A stretch of DNA of 64,000 nucleotides from Methanoculleus sp. (GCF_020696975.1 NZ_JAJGBK010000003.1:1-64000); one strand, 5' to 3'; shown: positions 36,382 to 44,971, counted from the stretch's first letter. Notes: a model not told the origin generated them from the letters alone. Translations and numbers: made by a program.

Positions 36382-38130
36382 ATGTGTGCTGCCAAATTTG
36401 ATACACTCAATATAACCGACACCACGCTTAGGGACGCGCATCAGTCACTCATCGCCACCCGGCTGCGGACTGAGGACATGCTCCCTCTTGCCCGTGCTAT
36501 CGATGACGTAGGCTTCTTCTCTGTCGAAGCCTGGGGCGGGGCGACCTTTGACAGCTGCATCAGGTTCCTCAACGACGATCCCTGGGATCGTCTCCGGATG
36601 CTGAAGGCTGAACTTCGGCGCACGCCCATACAGATGCTCCTGCGGGGCCAGAACCTTGTAGGTTACCGGCATTACCCTGACGACGTGGTGGAGAAGTTCG
36701 TGGAGGCGTCGGCACGAAACGGGGTCGACATCTTCCGGGTCTTTGACGCGCTGAACGATATCAGGAACATGAAGAAAGCGATGGAGGAGGTCCAGAACGT
36801 CGGCGCGCACCTGCAGGGTGCGATATCCTACACGACAAGCCCGGTCCACTCCGTCACGACCTTCATCGATATGGCGCAGGAACTCTATGCGCTCGGCTGC
36901 GACTCGATCTGCATCAAGGACATGGCCGGCCTGATCATGCCCCACGATGCCCGCGACCTGATCTCGGGGATCAAGAAGGCAGCAGACGTCAAGGTCTGCC
37001 TCCACTCCCACTGCACGAGTGGCGTCGCGCCCCTGAGTTACCAGGCGGCGATCGATGCGGGCGTGGACATCCTTGATACCGCCATGTCACCGTTCGCCCT
37101 CGGCACCTCCCAGCCGCCGACGGAGAGCGTTGTCGCGAGTGTCGCCGGAACGCCGCGCGATACGGGGATCGACCTCATCAAGCTCCGCAAGGTCAGGAAC
37201 ATCTGCCGCGAGATGCGCGAGAAGTACGAACCGCTCTTCTCCGCCATCGCTGACCGGGTCGACTCCGACGTCCTGATCTACCAGCTCCCGGGCGGCATGA
37301 TCTCAAACCTTGTCTCGCAGCTCAAGGAGCAGGACGCGCTCGACCGGCTGGACGAGGTGCTCCACGAGATCCCCCGGGTGAGGAAGGACCTCGGCTACCC
37401 GCCGCTCGTGACGCCGACAAGCCAGATCGTGGGCACCCAGGCGGTCTTCAACGTCCTGATGGGCGGGCGCTACCGGAACGTGACGACAGAGGTGAAAGAC
37501 TACGTCCGCGGCCTCTACGGTCGCTCCCCCGCCCCGATCAGTCCCGAGGTGCGGGAGGAGATCATCGGCGACGAGGAGCCGGTCGCGGTCCGCCCGGCCG
37601 ACCTTCTCGCGCCCATCTACGAGCAGATGCGGGCTGAGGCGAAGGAACAGGGACTCGTCACCCGGGAAGAGGATGTTCTCACCTACATCATCTACCCAAG
37701 CGTCGCTCCCTCCTTCCTCCGGGGCGAGCGCCAGGCCGAAGTGATCCCCGAGACGGTAGTGGCCGTACCGGGGAGCATTCCGGATATTCCCCGCACCATG
37801 GAGGTGGAGGTGGACGGCGAGATCTTCTCGGTCCGTATCGTCACCGTCGAGGGGAACTCGGTCAGGGGTTCGGAGGCCACACAGTCGGCAAAAGAGAGGA
37901 TCCCCCGCGGGGAGGTCGCCGGCGGCGTCAAGAGCAACATGCAGGGCATGGTCCTGAAGGTGATGACCGAGCGTGGGAGCACCGTCAAGAAGGGGGATAC
38001 CCTCATCGTCCTCGAGGCGATGAAGATGGAGAACCCCATCCGCAGCCCCCACGACGGCACGGTCTCGGAGATCTTCGTGGATGCCGGCGATGTCGTGCAG
38101 AACGGCGACGTGCTGATGGTCATTGAATGA
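36382..38130 (+). CDS. pycB: Pyruvate carboxylase subunit B (carboxyltransferase and biotin carrier)
   Basis: A 582-residue PycB, which carboxylates pyruvate to oxaloacetate with biotin-bound CO2. Residues 1-300 form a TIM barrel ([37 protein letters not shown] with metal histidines), 300-450 the conserved carboxylase domain, and the C-terminal 80 residues the biotinyl domain with biotinylation site [19 protein letters not shown] lies 11 bp before ATG. pycA follows; the ligase and importer precede. Oxaloacetate feeds the partial reductive TCA path in methanogens. Confidence 0.97.
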   Translation: MCAAKFDTLNITDTTLRDAHQSLIATRLRTEDMLPLARAIDDVGFFSVEAWGGATFDSCIRFLNDDPWDRLRMLKAELRRTPIQMLLRGQNLVGYRHYPDDVVEKFVEASARNGVDIFRVFDALNDIRNMKKAMEEVQNVGAHLQGAISYTTSPVHSVTTFIDMAQELYALGCDSICIKDMAGLIMPHDARDLISGIKKAADVKVCLHSHCTSGVAPLSYQAAIDAGVDILDTAMSPFALGTSQPPTESVVASVAGTPRDTGIDLIKLRKVRNICREMREKYEPLFSAIADRVDSDVLIYQLPGGMISNLVSQLKEQDALDRLDEVLHEIPRVRKDLGYPPLVTPTSQIVGTQAVFNVLMGGRYRNVTTEVKDYVRGLYGRSPAPISPEVREEIIGDEEPVAVRPADLLAPIYEQMRAEAKEQGLVTREEDVLTYIIYPSVAPSFLRGERQAEVIPETVVAVPGSIPDIPRTMEVEVDGEIFSVRIVTVEGNSVRGSEATQSAKERIPRGEVAGGVKSNMQGMVLKVMTERGSTVKKGDTLIVLEAMKMENPIRSPHDGTVSEIFVDAGDVVQNGDVLMVIE

Positions 38131-38146
38131 GAGGCTGGCCAGGGAG

Positions 38147-39622
38147 ATGAAATACTTCGATAAGATCCTGATCGCCAACCGCGGCGAGATCGCCATCCGG
38201 GTCATGCGCGCCTGCCGGGAACTGGGTATCGACACGGTTGCCATCTACTCCGATCCCGACAGGAACGCGCTCCACGTCAAGTATGCCGACGAGGCGTTCA
38301 ACGTCGGGGAAGCGCACCCGTCGAAGAGTTACCTCAACAAGGAGCGGATCTGTGACGTGGCGAGGAAGACCGGGGCCGAGGCGATCCACCCGGGCTACGG
38401 GTTCCTCGCGGAGAACGCCGGGTTTGCAAAACTGGTCGAGGACGAAGGGCTGACGTTCATCGGGCCTTCGTGGAAGACGATCGAGGCGCTGGGCTCGAAG
38501 ATCGGGTCGAAACGGATGATGCGCGAGGCCGGCGTCCCGGTCCTTCCGGGCACGCCGGAAGGCGTCACGAGCGTCGATGCGGCGAAGAAGGTCGCCGCAG
38601 AGATCGGCTACCCGGTGATCGTGAAGGCGAGCGCGGGCGGCGGCGGTATCGGCATGCATATCGCCGAGAACGAGGAGCAACTTGAGGAGGCGATCGACAA
38701 GGGGATGCGGATTGCCCAGTCCGCCTTCGGGGACCCGACGATCTTTGTCGAGAAGTACCTCACGAAACCGCGCCACATCGAGATCCAGGTTCTTGCGGAC
38801 GCGAAGGGGCACACCGTCCACCTCTACGACCGCGAGTGCTCGATCCAGCGCCGGCACCAGAAGCTGCTCGAGGAGGCGCCCTGCCCGATCATGACGCCCA
38901 CCCTCCGGGAGCAGATGACGGCGTCGGCCATCGCCGCGGCAAAGGCGGCGAACTATAAGAACGCCGGGACGGTCGAGTTCCTCTACGCGAACGGCAACTA
39001 CTACTTCATGGAGGTGAACACCCGGCTGCAGGTGGAGCACACGGTCACGGAGTTCATCACCGGGATCGATATGGTGAAGCAGCAGATTGCCGTCGCCGCC
39101 GGTGAGGACCTCGCGATGGACCAGGAGGATATCGGCATCCGGGGGCACGCGATCGAGTGCCGGATCAACGCTGAGGATCCCCTGAACAACTTCACCGCCG
39201 ATCCGGGGAAGATTGTCCGTTACCGCTCCCCCGGGGGGCCGGGGATACGGGTCGACTCCGGCATCCACATGGGCTACACCATCCCGGCCCACTACGACTC
39301 GATGATCTCGAAGCTCTGCGCGCTCGGCTCCAACCGCGAGGAGGCAATCCAGCGGATGCGCCGGGCCATCTACGAGTATGTCATCCTGGGCGTGAAGACG
39401 ACGCTCCCGCTCCACTACGCGATCATGCAGAACGCCCACTTCATCGCCGGCGACACGCACACGCACTTCCTGCAGGAGGAGCATATCGCAACGGATCTCC
39501 GCCGCTATCTCCACGATGAGGAGGCGCGTATGCAGACGCTGGCCGCGTCGCTCCGGCAGGGGAAGCACGTGGCGGCGATCGGCGCAGCGGTCGAGGTGTA
39601 TCTCCGGAAAAACCTGAAGTAA
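38147..39622 (+). CDS. pycA: Pyruvate carboxylase subunit A (biotin carboxylase)
   Basis: A 491-residue biotin carboxylase. I start at ATG 38147 ([16 protein letters not shown]) with GAGG 12 bp upstream; the ORF's TTG start overlapping pycB is unlikely. ATP-grasp features: [17 protein letters not shown] near 165, the biotin- and bicarbonate-binding [14 protein letters not shown] near 285, and [14 protein letters not shown] near 330. It carboxylates the biotin on PycB using ATP and bicarbonate. A hairpin with an internal T-run follows the stop immediately. Confidence 0.97.
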   Translation: MKYFDKILIANRGEIAIRVMRACRELGIDTVAIYSDPDRNALHVKYADEAFNVGEAHPSKSYLNKERICDVARKTGAEAIHPGYGFLAENAGFAKLVEDEGLTFIGPSWKTIEALGSKIGSKRMMREAGVPVLPGTPEGVTSVDAAKKVAAEIGYPVIVKASAGGGGIGMHIAENEEQLEEAIDKGMRIAQSAFGDPTIFVEKYLTKPRHIEIQVLADAKGHTVHLYDRECSIQRRHQKLLEEAPCPIMTPTLREQMTASAIAAAKAANYKNAGTVEFLYANGNYYFMEVNTRLQVEHTVTEFITGIDMVKQQIAVAAGEDLAMDQEDIGIRGHAIECRINAEDPLNNFTADPGKIVRYRSPGGPGIRVDSGIHMGYTIPAHYDSMISKLCALGSNREEAIQRMRRAIYEYVILGVKTTLPLHYAIMQNAHFIAGDTHTHFLQEEHIATDLRRYLHDEEARMQTLAASLRQGKHVAAIGAAVEVYLRKNLK

Positions 39623-39647
39623 CTCCCCGTCCTATTTTTTCGGGGAG
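39623..39647 (+). terminator. Hairpin with T-run in the loop after pycA
   Basis: CTCCCCG and CGGGGAG pair perfectly around a loop ending in TTTTTT. The T-run lies in the loop rather than after the stem, so the archaeal polymerase may stop on the T-run and the stem could protect the 3' end. Confidence 0.6.
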
Positions 39648-39694
39648 CATAAGGTTTATTTGTCAATACATCATTGTTATGATGCACTTTGTGC

Positions 39695-39805
39695 GCTGCG
39701 GTGGCCTAGTCGGTTAGGGCGCCAGACTCATAGGGTTTTGAGAAAAAACGGTGCGTCCAAACCTGGGACATCTGGAAATCGTGGGTTCGGATCCCACCCG
39801 CAGCA
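39695..39805 (+). tRNA. tRNA-Met (CAT) with a 37-nt intron
   Basis: Acceptor GCTGCGG pairs with CCGCAGC, followed by discriminator A. The anticodon stem CCAGA/TCTGG encloses loop CTCATA-A with anticodon CAT; the T arm is GTGGG-TTCGGAT-CCCAC. The two halves are separated by 39733-39769, at canonical position 37/38, so this is an archaeal bulge-helix-bulge intron. Elongator Met is the best call since archaeal elongator tRNA-Met often has an intron here, though Ile2-CAT cannot be fully excluded. The genome-encoded CCA is absent. Confidence 0.9.
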
Positions 39806-39960
39806 TGATTTTAGAAGTTTTCCAATCTAATTTTGAAAAGGAACTTTTTCCTTCGAGATTGTTCTCTCACGATCCTACTCGGCTTCCGGGGATAAAGAGT
39901 CTCTTCATGCATGGTTATCGCATCCCGAACTCAAGTCCGATTCAGGTTTCATATCTGCCG

Positions 39961-40627
39961 TCATGCTTGGGGAGCATAGTTGCATGAAAGTGTGGGGTCG
40001 CTGAGAGTGATGTGCCGCCCGAAGAGATCTTGTTTTTTGGCCCATGGGTGTACAGCGTCGTGAATGGCGACCTTGGCTCTGAGGTCGCCATCTTCGATGG
40101 TTTCGACAAGGATGTTCTGGCCGAAGACAGAGTAAGGCAATGATACAACCCGGATGGACATCAATGACAATGTCGATGGTACCGGGAACCATGAATTTGT
40201 GTCGCGGGCCACCTATCATATTCCATGATTTAATGTAGAAGGACCGTGAGGGGGAGGTGTTGTCAAAAGCGAGAGGGGCGTCGGTGATGTAGCAGTACTT
40301 GACTCTGACGTGAGGAACCCGACAGGAACATAGGTTTTCAAGGGCTCCGCTCTCAAGCACGTACTTGAGGGATGAGGATGCCTCAAACCGCTTGTTTGTA
40401 TTTGCCCCGGTGTGGGGTGACAGTTTGAGGAGACCGAGGGCTAGGAACTTTTTGACAACCTGGACAACGTACTGGCGCGAGACTCCGACGATGCGGGCGG
40501 TCTGGCTCTGTGTGTGGTTGCCGGTGGCGAGGAGTGTTAAGATGCGTTTTGTGGTGGGATTGAGGGTTCTGAGGGGGAAGGAGCCAAAATCGTGCGGGTG
40601 GATCGGGATGATGCCATTCTCGTCCAT
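39961..40627 (-). pseudogene. Frameshifted helix-turn-helix protein
   Basis: The 5' two thirds (from 40627) read as a coherent protein with an HTH at about residues 28-70 (RILTLLATGNHTQSQTARIVGVSRQYVVQ). After IDIVIDVHPG, near 40135-40150, coherence moves to another frame that reads VSLPYSVFGQNILVETIEDGD and runs to a stop at 39961. The remaining tail in the first frame is Arg/Ser/Cys-rich nonsense. A single frameshift best explains this. The family looks plasmid- or virus-like, with an N-terminal HTH and a downstream alpha/beta domain, but I cannot name it. Confidence 0.7.
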
Positions 40628-40884
40628 CTCCTTGGTGTATGGGGATTGTTGGCCAATTCTATAAAGCCTGATGATCTAATTGCGCAGCGGCACAGCGCCG
40701 GTCGTTCAGCGCAACATCCCGGCGCCGAAAGTCCGGCGCGAAAAGCAAGTCACGGAGGGGTCAGGTTGGATCTCTGATTGCCGACCTTTTTGCCGGGATG
40801 TTCTTGGTCTGAAAGGAAGGAAGAGCAGATTGCCGCTTTGCGGTTTTCCTCTCTCAGCACTTCAATTCTCTTCCTTGAGGTGCC

Positions 40885-41085
40885 TCAGGAGCAGGGGAGA
40901 GAGGGCAAGTTTCGCCTTTCCTTCACAGAGCCAGCTGCACGGAACAATCGCTGCCAGGGGTGCTGGTGCATCATATCGAGGAGGACTTCCAGAGTAAACT
41001 CCTGCCCGGCAGTTCCTGCACCCTCCAGAAGTTTGGCCCCGCACTCATCGCAATACTTTGTCCGTCTCCTACTCACAAGTCCCAT
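40885..41085 (-). CDS. Possible zinc-ribbon protein fragment
   Basis: A 66-residue ORF whose N-terminus, SRRRTKYCDECGAKLLEG, has one CxxC knuckle and ends in an aromatic helix before becoming Arg/Pro-rich. It may be the start of a zinc-ribbon protein that has decayed, since a second CxxC is missing. No ribosome-binding site is clear. The surrounding 700 bp (40628-41322) hold no other credible gene. Confidence 0.35.
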   Translation of the reverse strand: MGLVSRRRTKYCDECGAKLLEGAGTAGQEFTLEVLLDMMHQHPWQRLFRAAGSVKERRNLPSLPCS

Positions 41086-41091
41086 AGTTTC

Positions 41092-41197
41092 TACAGGGGG
41101 TAAATCGAGGGGCCTCTGAAACTTTGGAAGGATTTATCGGTAGCAGGGTCCTTCATAACAAGCCCAGGGCCCCTCGATATCATAAAGTCCCCCTGCG
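41092..41197. repeat. Inverted-repeat hairpin, about 105 bp
   Basis: CAGGGGG...TCGAGGGGCC on the left pairs with GGGCCCCTCGA...TCCCCCTG on the right, with about 10 unpaired bases inside the right arm. It lies between the zinc-ribbon ORF and the antitoxin gene and could be a mobile-element end, a MITE remnant, or a structured RNA. Confidence 0.5.
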
Positions 41198-41322
41198 ACC
41201 ATCCGGTGCCGCATTGCTACATAACCGAGGGGCTGCTCGACTATGCTCTTGTCGCGGTAACCTCCCCGACATAATTGCCGGGATCTTATGGTTATATTTA
41301 CTTATACAACTAACAGGCACTC

Positions 41323-41595
41323 ATGCCAGCGTGTAAACCGAGCACACACAGTCCCCAGCTCGACACGATCCGGATGGTCGAAGAGTTCATTCAGGAGCAC
41401 AGCGGCGAATACAAACGGCGGGCCTTGTGGGAGAACCTGCCGAAGAAAATGATGTACCAGACGTTCAAGACGATCATCGAGTATCTTCTGGAATCGGGGA
41501 AGATAGCAAGCGATTCACGGGGGACGATCTGCTGGATTCACGACCCGGATATGGTCCGGAAGTATTCACTGCGTGAAGACCTGCGGTTCCGATGA
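41323..41595 (+). CDS. Putative antitoxin, winged-helix type
   Basis: A 90-residue protein overlapping the toxin gene by 4 bp, the usual layout of type II toxin-antitoxin pairs. Residues 12-70 look like a winged helix: VEEFIQEHSGEYKRRALWENLP, then TFKTIIEYLLESGKIAS and a hydrophobic wing (ICWIHDP). It is 65-70% identical to the truncated copy at 45061, so this module has duplicated. It likely binds the toxin and its own promoter. A TATA-like element (TTATATTTACTTATAC) lies about 25-40 bp upstream. Confidence 0.75.
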   Translation: MPACKPSTHSPQLDTIRMVEEFIQEHSGEYKRRALWENLPKKMMYQTFKTIIEYLLESGKIASDSRGTICWIHDPDMVRKYSLREDLRFR

Positions 41596-41919
41596 AGTGC
41601 CGGATCTATTTTGCAGACGAGCAGGTGCGGGAGGCCTTCCTGGCCCTTCAGGCCTCCCCGGATCCCGGGGATCGTCGGTTAGCCGAACTGCTGGTCCGTG
41701 CTCTCGGCAGAATAGAGGCAGACGCCTTCTGCGGGATCCAGGTGCCAAAGAAACTGATTCCGAAAGACTACCATAAAAGACACGGACCGCTGAAGAATCT
41801 CTGGAAGTATAATCTCACTCGTTCGTGGCGGCTATACCGTAGTCCGCGACGGCGATATAAACGCAGTCATCATCGAGTGGCTGGACCATACCGGCTATGA
41901 TCGCCGGTTTGGGTACTGA
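41592..41919 (+). pseudogene. Frameshifted RelE/ParE-like toxin
   Basis: Starts MKCRIYFADEQVREAFLAL and reads as a RelE-superfamily mRNA interferase-like protein (VPKKLIPKDYHKRHG, LWKYNLTRSWRL) for about 81 residues. Near 41838 the frame breaks: after SWRLY the original frame gives Arg/Ser/His-rich sequence, whereas shifting by one base restores VVRDGDINAVIIEWLDHTGY and ends at 41919 in RRFGY. That segment is the characteristic RelE C-terminal strand pair, so two bases were lost or one gained. The toxin is probably inactive while the antitoxin remains. Confidence 0.8.
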
Positions 41920-41952
41920 GTGTAACCTTCCTGGATCTGCGGCTCTCCCTGC

Positions 41953-42084
41953 TCTTGTCGCATGGATCCCAAGGTCCAGTGCATATTCATCGACCAGCAC
42001 CCTGAGGTCGAGGTCGCTGTGCTGTATTCGCCCCTTCTGCAAACTTCCGTAAACCCTTACTCCGGACTTATTCCGGGAGCGGAA
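41953..42084 (-). pseudogene. Nucleotidyltransferase (MNT-domain) remnant
   Basis: On the minus strand, VRVYGSLQKGRIQHSDLDL matches the GSxxxGxxxxxSDxDL motif of minimal nucleotidyltransferases (MNT/HepT or MNT-HEPN systems), followed by VLVDEYALDLGI. There is no complete gene or HEPN partner, so it looks like a decayed fragment next to the broken toxin. Confidence 0.5.
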
Positions 42085-42227
42085 CCGCCGCCACAAAGGC
42101 GCTCTCCTGAACAATCCGGCACCTTTAGGTGTCGAGCACTAATACTATTCTACAAGGCGAACAGGCGCACGCAAAAGCCCTGCAGCAACCAGAGCGACCC
42201 AAGCTACGTCCACCGGGAAAGAAACAT

Positions 42228-43346
42228 ATGGCTGATCCAGTTTATCTTGTCTCTAAAGATGATACCCTGGTACCGATGCGAGAGACACTCTACGAGTATG
42301 AAGCCGAACTGCAGGGGCTCCTTGCGAACCATCCGGAACTCCTGCTCTCAAATGCCGATGATGCACCGGCACTCCTGCTAATGAAGCAGGAAGTCGGCGT
42401 CCCCGGAGACGAGAACGAAGGGGACAATTTTTCCCTCGACCACCTCTTCCTTGACCGGGAGGGGGTTCCCACACTCGTCGAGGTGAAGCGAAGCACAGAC
42501 ACCCGCATCCGGCGGGAGGTCATCGGGCAGATGCTTGACTATGCGGCAAACGCCGTGGCATACTGGTCGATTGACCGGCTGCGAGGGATGTATACTGCAA
42601 CGTGTGAAAAGCGGGGAACCGACCCGGATGAGACTCTGGCAGACTTTCTCGAAAGCACTGTCGATCCCGATATGTTCTGGGAGAAGGTGAAGACCAACCT
42701 CCAGGCAGGCAAAGTGCGCCTGATCTTCGCCGCCGACACAATTCCCAACCGTCTTCGACGGGTTGTCGAGTTCCTGAACGAGCAGATGGATCCCGCCGAA
42801 GTACTGGCGATCGAGGTGCGCCAGTTCACCGGAGACGGTGGCGTGCGGATGGTCGCTCCCAGGGTCATCGGCCAGTCGGCAAAGGCAGAGCAACGGAAAG
42901 GTGCTCCGGATGTGCGGAGGTGGAATGAAACCGAGTTCATGGCCGAACTCGGACAGCAACACCCCACGTTGGTCTCTGTAGCAAGAAATCTCCTGGCATG
43001 GGCGAACAATCAGCGCCTTTACATCTGGTGGGGCAAAGGAAAGCATAGCGGGTCTTTCTTCCCCCTGCTCAGTACACCCGGCAGGAACTATCAGGTCTTT
43101 GCGGTGTGGACGACCGGCAAGATCGAAGTCGATTTCAAATACCTGAAAGGATATCCCCCATTCACCGAGGAACAGACGCTCCGGGAGTTCTTCCACAAAC
43201 TCAACGCAATCCCTGGGGTTCGGATACCCGAAGATGGGATTCACCGTCTCCCTAGCATTCCACTCAAAGTGTTAGCGGATGAGGCGAACTATCGCAAATT
43301 CATCAATGCAGTAGAGTGGGTATATCAGAAGCTCAGGCAGCAGTGA
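42228..43346 (+). CDS. NucS-like / PD-(D/E)XK nuclease-type protein
   Basis: A 372-residue protein from ATG 42228 (MADPVYLVSKDDTLVPM). Residues 25-130 resemble the restriction-like core of NucS/DUF91 proteins: FSLDHLFLDREGVPTLVEVKRSTD, giving D-x(n)-E-x-K, then VIGQMLDYAANAVAYW. A second region (about 235-365) is mostly beta and contains YIWWGKGKHSGSFFP. It is probably a DNA-targeting nuclease of the accessory genome, but biochemical target is unknown. It is monocistronic between a decayed toxin module and the CARF-like regulator. Confidence 0.75.
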   Translation: MADPVYLVSKDDTLVPMRETLYEYEAELQGLLANHPELLLSNADDAPALLLMKQEVGVPGDENEGDNFSLDHLFLDREGVPTLVEVKRSTDTRIRREVIGQMLDYAANAVAYWSIDRLRGMYTATCEKRGTDPDETLADFLESTVDPDMFWEKVKTNLQAGKVRLIFAADTIPNRLRRVVEFLNEQMDPAEVLAIEVRQFTGDGGVRMVAPRVIGQSAKAEQRKGAPDVRRWNETEFMAELGQQHPTLVSVARNLLAWANNQRLYIWWGKGKHSGSFFPLLSTPGRNYQVFAVWTTGKIEVDFKYLKGYPPFTEEQTLREFFHKLNAIPGVRIPEDGIHRLPSIPLKVLADEANYRKFINAVEWVYQKLRQQ

Positions 43347-43413
43347 TCACGAGAGGGTGGGGGTGCCTCAACTTCACCTCCAGCACCCTAGTCGCCAATC
43401 AATCCTTGAGTAA

Positions 43414-44238
43414 TCACTTCACCAATCCACTCAGATAAGCAACATATTTTCCGGTATCTGTATGCGAGACGTATATATTTCTCCCAATCCTCTCTCGTCT
43501 AATATATCCCTTCTTCTCCAACTTTTCAAGGATTGTTTTATTCAGTTTCATTAACTGACGACTTTGAAGGGTTCTTCTTTGGTTATCCTTGTGTTTATCG
43601 CTATCGGTCAGTTTAATGTCATCACAAAACAACTCTTGAAAGCCCTCGACCTGTAGTTCTTGTAACTTGCCTAGTAGATCCCTGGTGTTAACTTTCTTCT
43701 CCTTTTCACAGAGATATGCCAGTATATTCATACCGATGGGGTCTGGCATGTCGAACTTCAGGTTGGTCAAGTAAGTGACCTTATTACTGTCACAGATGCT
43801 GAGGCCATGCTCCTGCCGCTTATCCGGCTCGTCGGGATAATCATCAGCATGGACGTAGTAGACCTGCACATCATGATGCATGCCAACGAGCGTTGCAGCT
43901 ACGGAAGTCAAGCGTCCGGCTGCAGACATATTCATCTGAATCCTGTTTCCTTCGGCCTTCTCCCTGACAATAATTTTTGAAATGCTTTTTGTTACTTCAA
44001 GGAAGTCAAATAAATTTACTGACTCGCACCTTACGTCGATTCCTCTTTTTAACAGGGTGTCTCTCACTTTGTTCGCGTAGTGGCGCTGGTTATCAACCAT
44101 TTTCATTGCAGCAGAAGGATCATGCCATCGAGTGAGAATATACACTCGATCTGCATTACTATCTTCAAACGGTTTCACCGCTCGGTCATACTCATGACCG
44201 AGTGGAATAATATGGACGACTTTTTCCATCCCCGCCAT
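43414..44238 (-). CDS. CARF-like/winged-helix regulator (DUF6293/HFX_2341-like)
   Basis: A 274-residue protein. I choose ATG 44238 since AGGTGG sits 7 bp upstream; ATG 44229 (MEKVVHIIPLGHEYDRAV) is the alternative. The first 150 residues form a Rossmann-like CARF-type domain (ADRVYILTRW near residue 30, NMSAAGRLTSVAATLVGMHH near 105, the usual ligand-binding loop). The C-terminal 120 residues are a winged helix with MKLNKTILEKLEKKGYIRRER. The arrangement resembles Csa3 and haloarchaeal HFX_2341 proteins. No CRISPR array or cas gene is present. Codon use is more AT-rich than the flanks, suggesting transfer. Confidence 0.75.
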   Translation of the reverse strand: MAGMEKVVHIIPLGHEYDRAVKPFEDSNADRVYILTRWHDPSAAMKMVDNQRHYANKVRDTLLKRGIDVRCESVNLFDFLEVTKSISKIIVREKAEGNRIQMNMSAAGRLTSVAATLVGMHHDVQVYYVHADDYPDEPDKRQEHGLSICDSNKVTYLTNLKFDMPDPIGMNILAYLCEKEKKVNTRDLLGKLQELQVEGFQELFCDDIKLTDSDKHKDNQRRTLQSRQLMKLNKTILEKLEKKGYIRRERIGRNIYVSHTDTGKYVAYLSGLVK

Positions 44239-44267
44239 CTCAGTCCCACCTGCACCCACAATATGCT

Positions 44268-44296
44268 AATGACGTTAACGATGCCAATGACGTTAA
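44268..44296. promoter_or_regulatory. Two direct repeats in the divergent promoter of the CARF-like gene
   Basis: AATGACGTTAA occurs at 44268-44278 and 44286-44296, an 18-bp period (about 1.7 helical turns). It sits between the regulator (leftward) and the small nuclease gene (rightward), where an autoregulatory operator is expected. Confidence 0.55.
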
Positions 44297-44347
44297 GGAG
44301 AATGTGTATATCACCTAGAAGAGTCCTTCTATTTATCAGGTGTGAAA

Positions 44348-44638
44348 ATGACTCGATCACCTTCTAAGCGTGGTATAGACTACGAAAAACAGAAATCAGC
44401 CGAACATGGGGCTCGTCATGTCGGCGGCCCTGGCAAACATGACTATGAGAGAGGAACAGCCCGAGGCGAAGTCAAGTGTCGCACTTCCCCTGTAACAAAG
44501 CCCGAGTTACAGCGACTGGTGAAACAAAAAGGGATCACTGAGGTAGACAGCAAAGGGGGCTACACGGGCCCTGCAGTTGAATACCGGGATCGGTATCGTC
44601 CGAATGTAAAACTCTTCAAGCGTGGGAAAAAGATCTAA
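44348..44638 (+). CDS. Small PD-(D/E)XK nuclease-like protein
   Basis: A 96-residue protein from ATG 44348, with AGGTG 5 bp upstream. The central pattern GGPGKHDYERGTARGEVKC places an Asp and a Glu-x-Lys at nuclease-like spacing, as in minimal archaeal resolvases or Vsr-like enzymes, and GIDYEKQKSAEHG supplies an N-terminal Glu-containing helix. The end is strongly basic (RDRYRPNVKLFKRGKKI). I infer a DNA-acting nuclease or nuclease-derived binder; no named family is recognised. It lies divergent from the CARF-like regulator and is followed directly by a membrane protein. Confidence 0.55.
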   Translation: MTRSPSKRGIDYEKQKSAEHGARHVGGPGKHDYERGTARGEVKCRTSPVTKPELQRLVKQKGITEVDSKGGYTGPAVEYRDRYRPNVKLFKRGKKI

Positions 44639-44651
44639 AGGAGAGGATACT

Positions 44652-44843
44652 TTGGCTCAAAGGATTGCAGGAATGGGATTCTCTGCATCGGGAATCGTAG
44701 GCGTTCTCATTCTTGCTGGTATTTTCTTATCCGTGACTGATGTAAGCCGGATAGTGGGTCAGATTGCCATTGGAAGTGGTGTTGTCATCGGTGTAGCATT
44801 GGGAATACTTGGCGTTGTGGGTGTTGCCTCAAGGTATTGCTAA
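44652..44843 (+). CDS. Small two-helix membrane protein
   Basis: The ORF track begins at GTG 44622, but AAAGGAGAGG at 44637-44646 sits 5 bp before TTG 44652, which gives a 63-residue protein (reads LAQRIAGMGFSASG). That ribosome-binding site decides the start. Two hydrophobic helices, SGIVGVLILAGIFLSVT and VVIGVALGILGVVG, suggest a membrane hairpin. It follows the small nuclease by 13 bp. A role as membrane effector or accessory protein in the same unit is only inference. Confidence 0.6.
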   Translation: MAQRIAGMGFSASGIVGVLILAGIFLSVTDVSRIVGQIAIGSGVVIGVALGILGVVGVASRYC

Positions 44844-44949
44844 ACAACAAGCCCGCATTTTTCAAGATTCACTAACTTGACCGAAGTGCTTGGACGGCCC
44901 TCTCACCGGCCTTGAGGGTGTAGGTGGGTGTCGGCTCTTACCCCTCGCA

Positions 44950-44971
44950 AACGTTCAATATACTGAACGTT
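44950..44971. promoter_or_regulatory. Inverted repeat upstream of the second antitoxin
   Basis: AACGTTCA-ATATAC-TGAACGTT is a perfect 8-bp inverted repeat with a 6-base TATA-like centre, about 90 bp before the antitoxin-like ATG. It looks like an operator over a promoter. Confidence 0.5.

Noticed and set aside
38120-39568. 482-residue minus-strand ORF
   Set aside because: Antisense to pycA; Arg/Leu/Val-rich without domain features.
39751-39987. 78-residue ORF across the tRNA-Met 3' end
   Set aside because: It begins within the tRNA intron and runs through the tRNA; composition is not protein-like.
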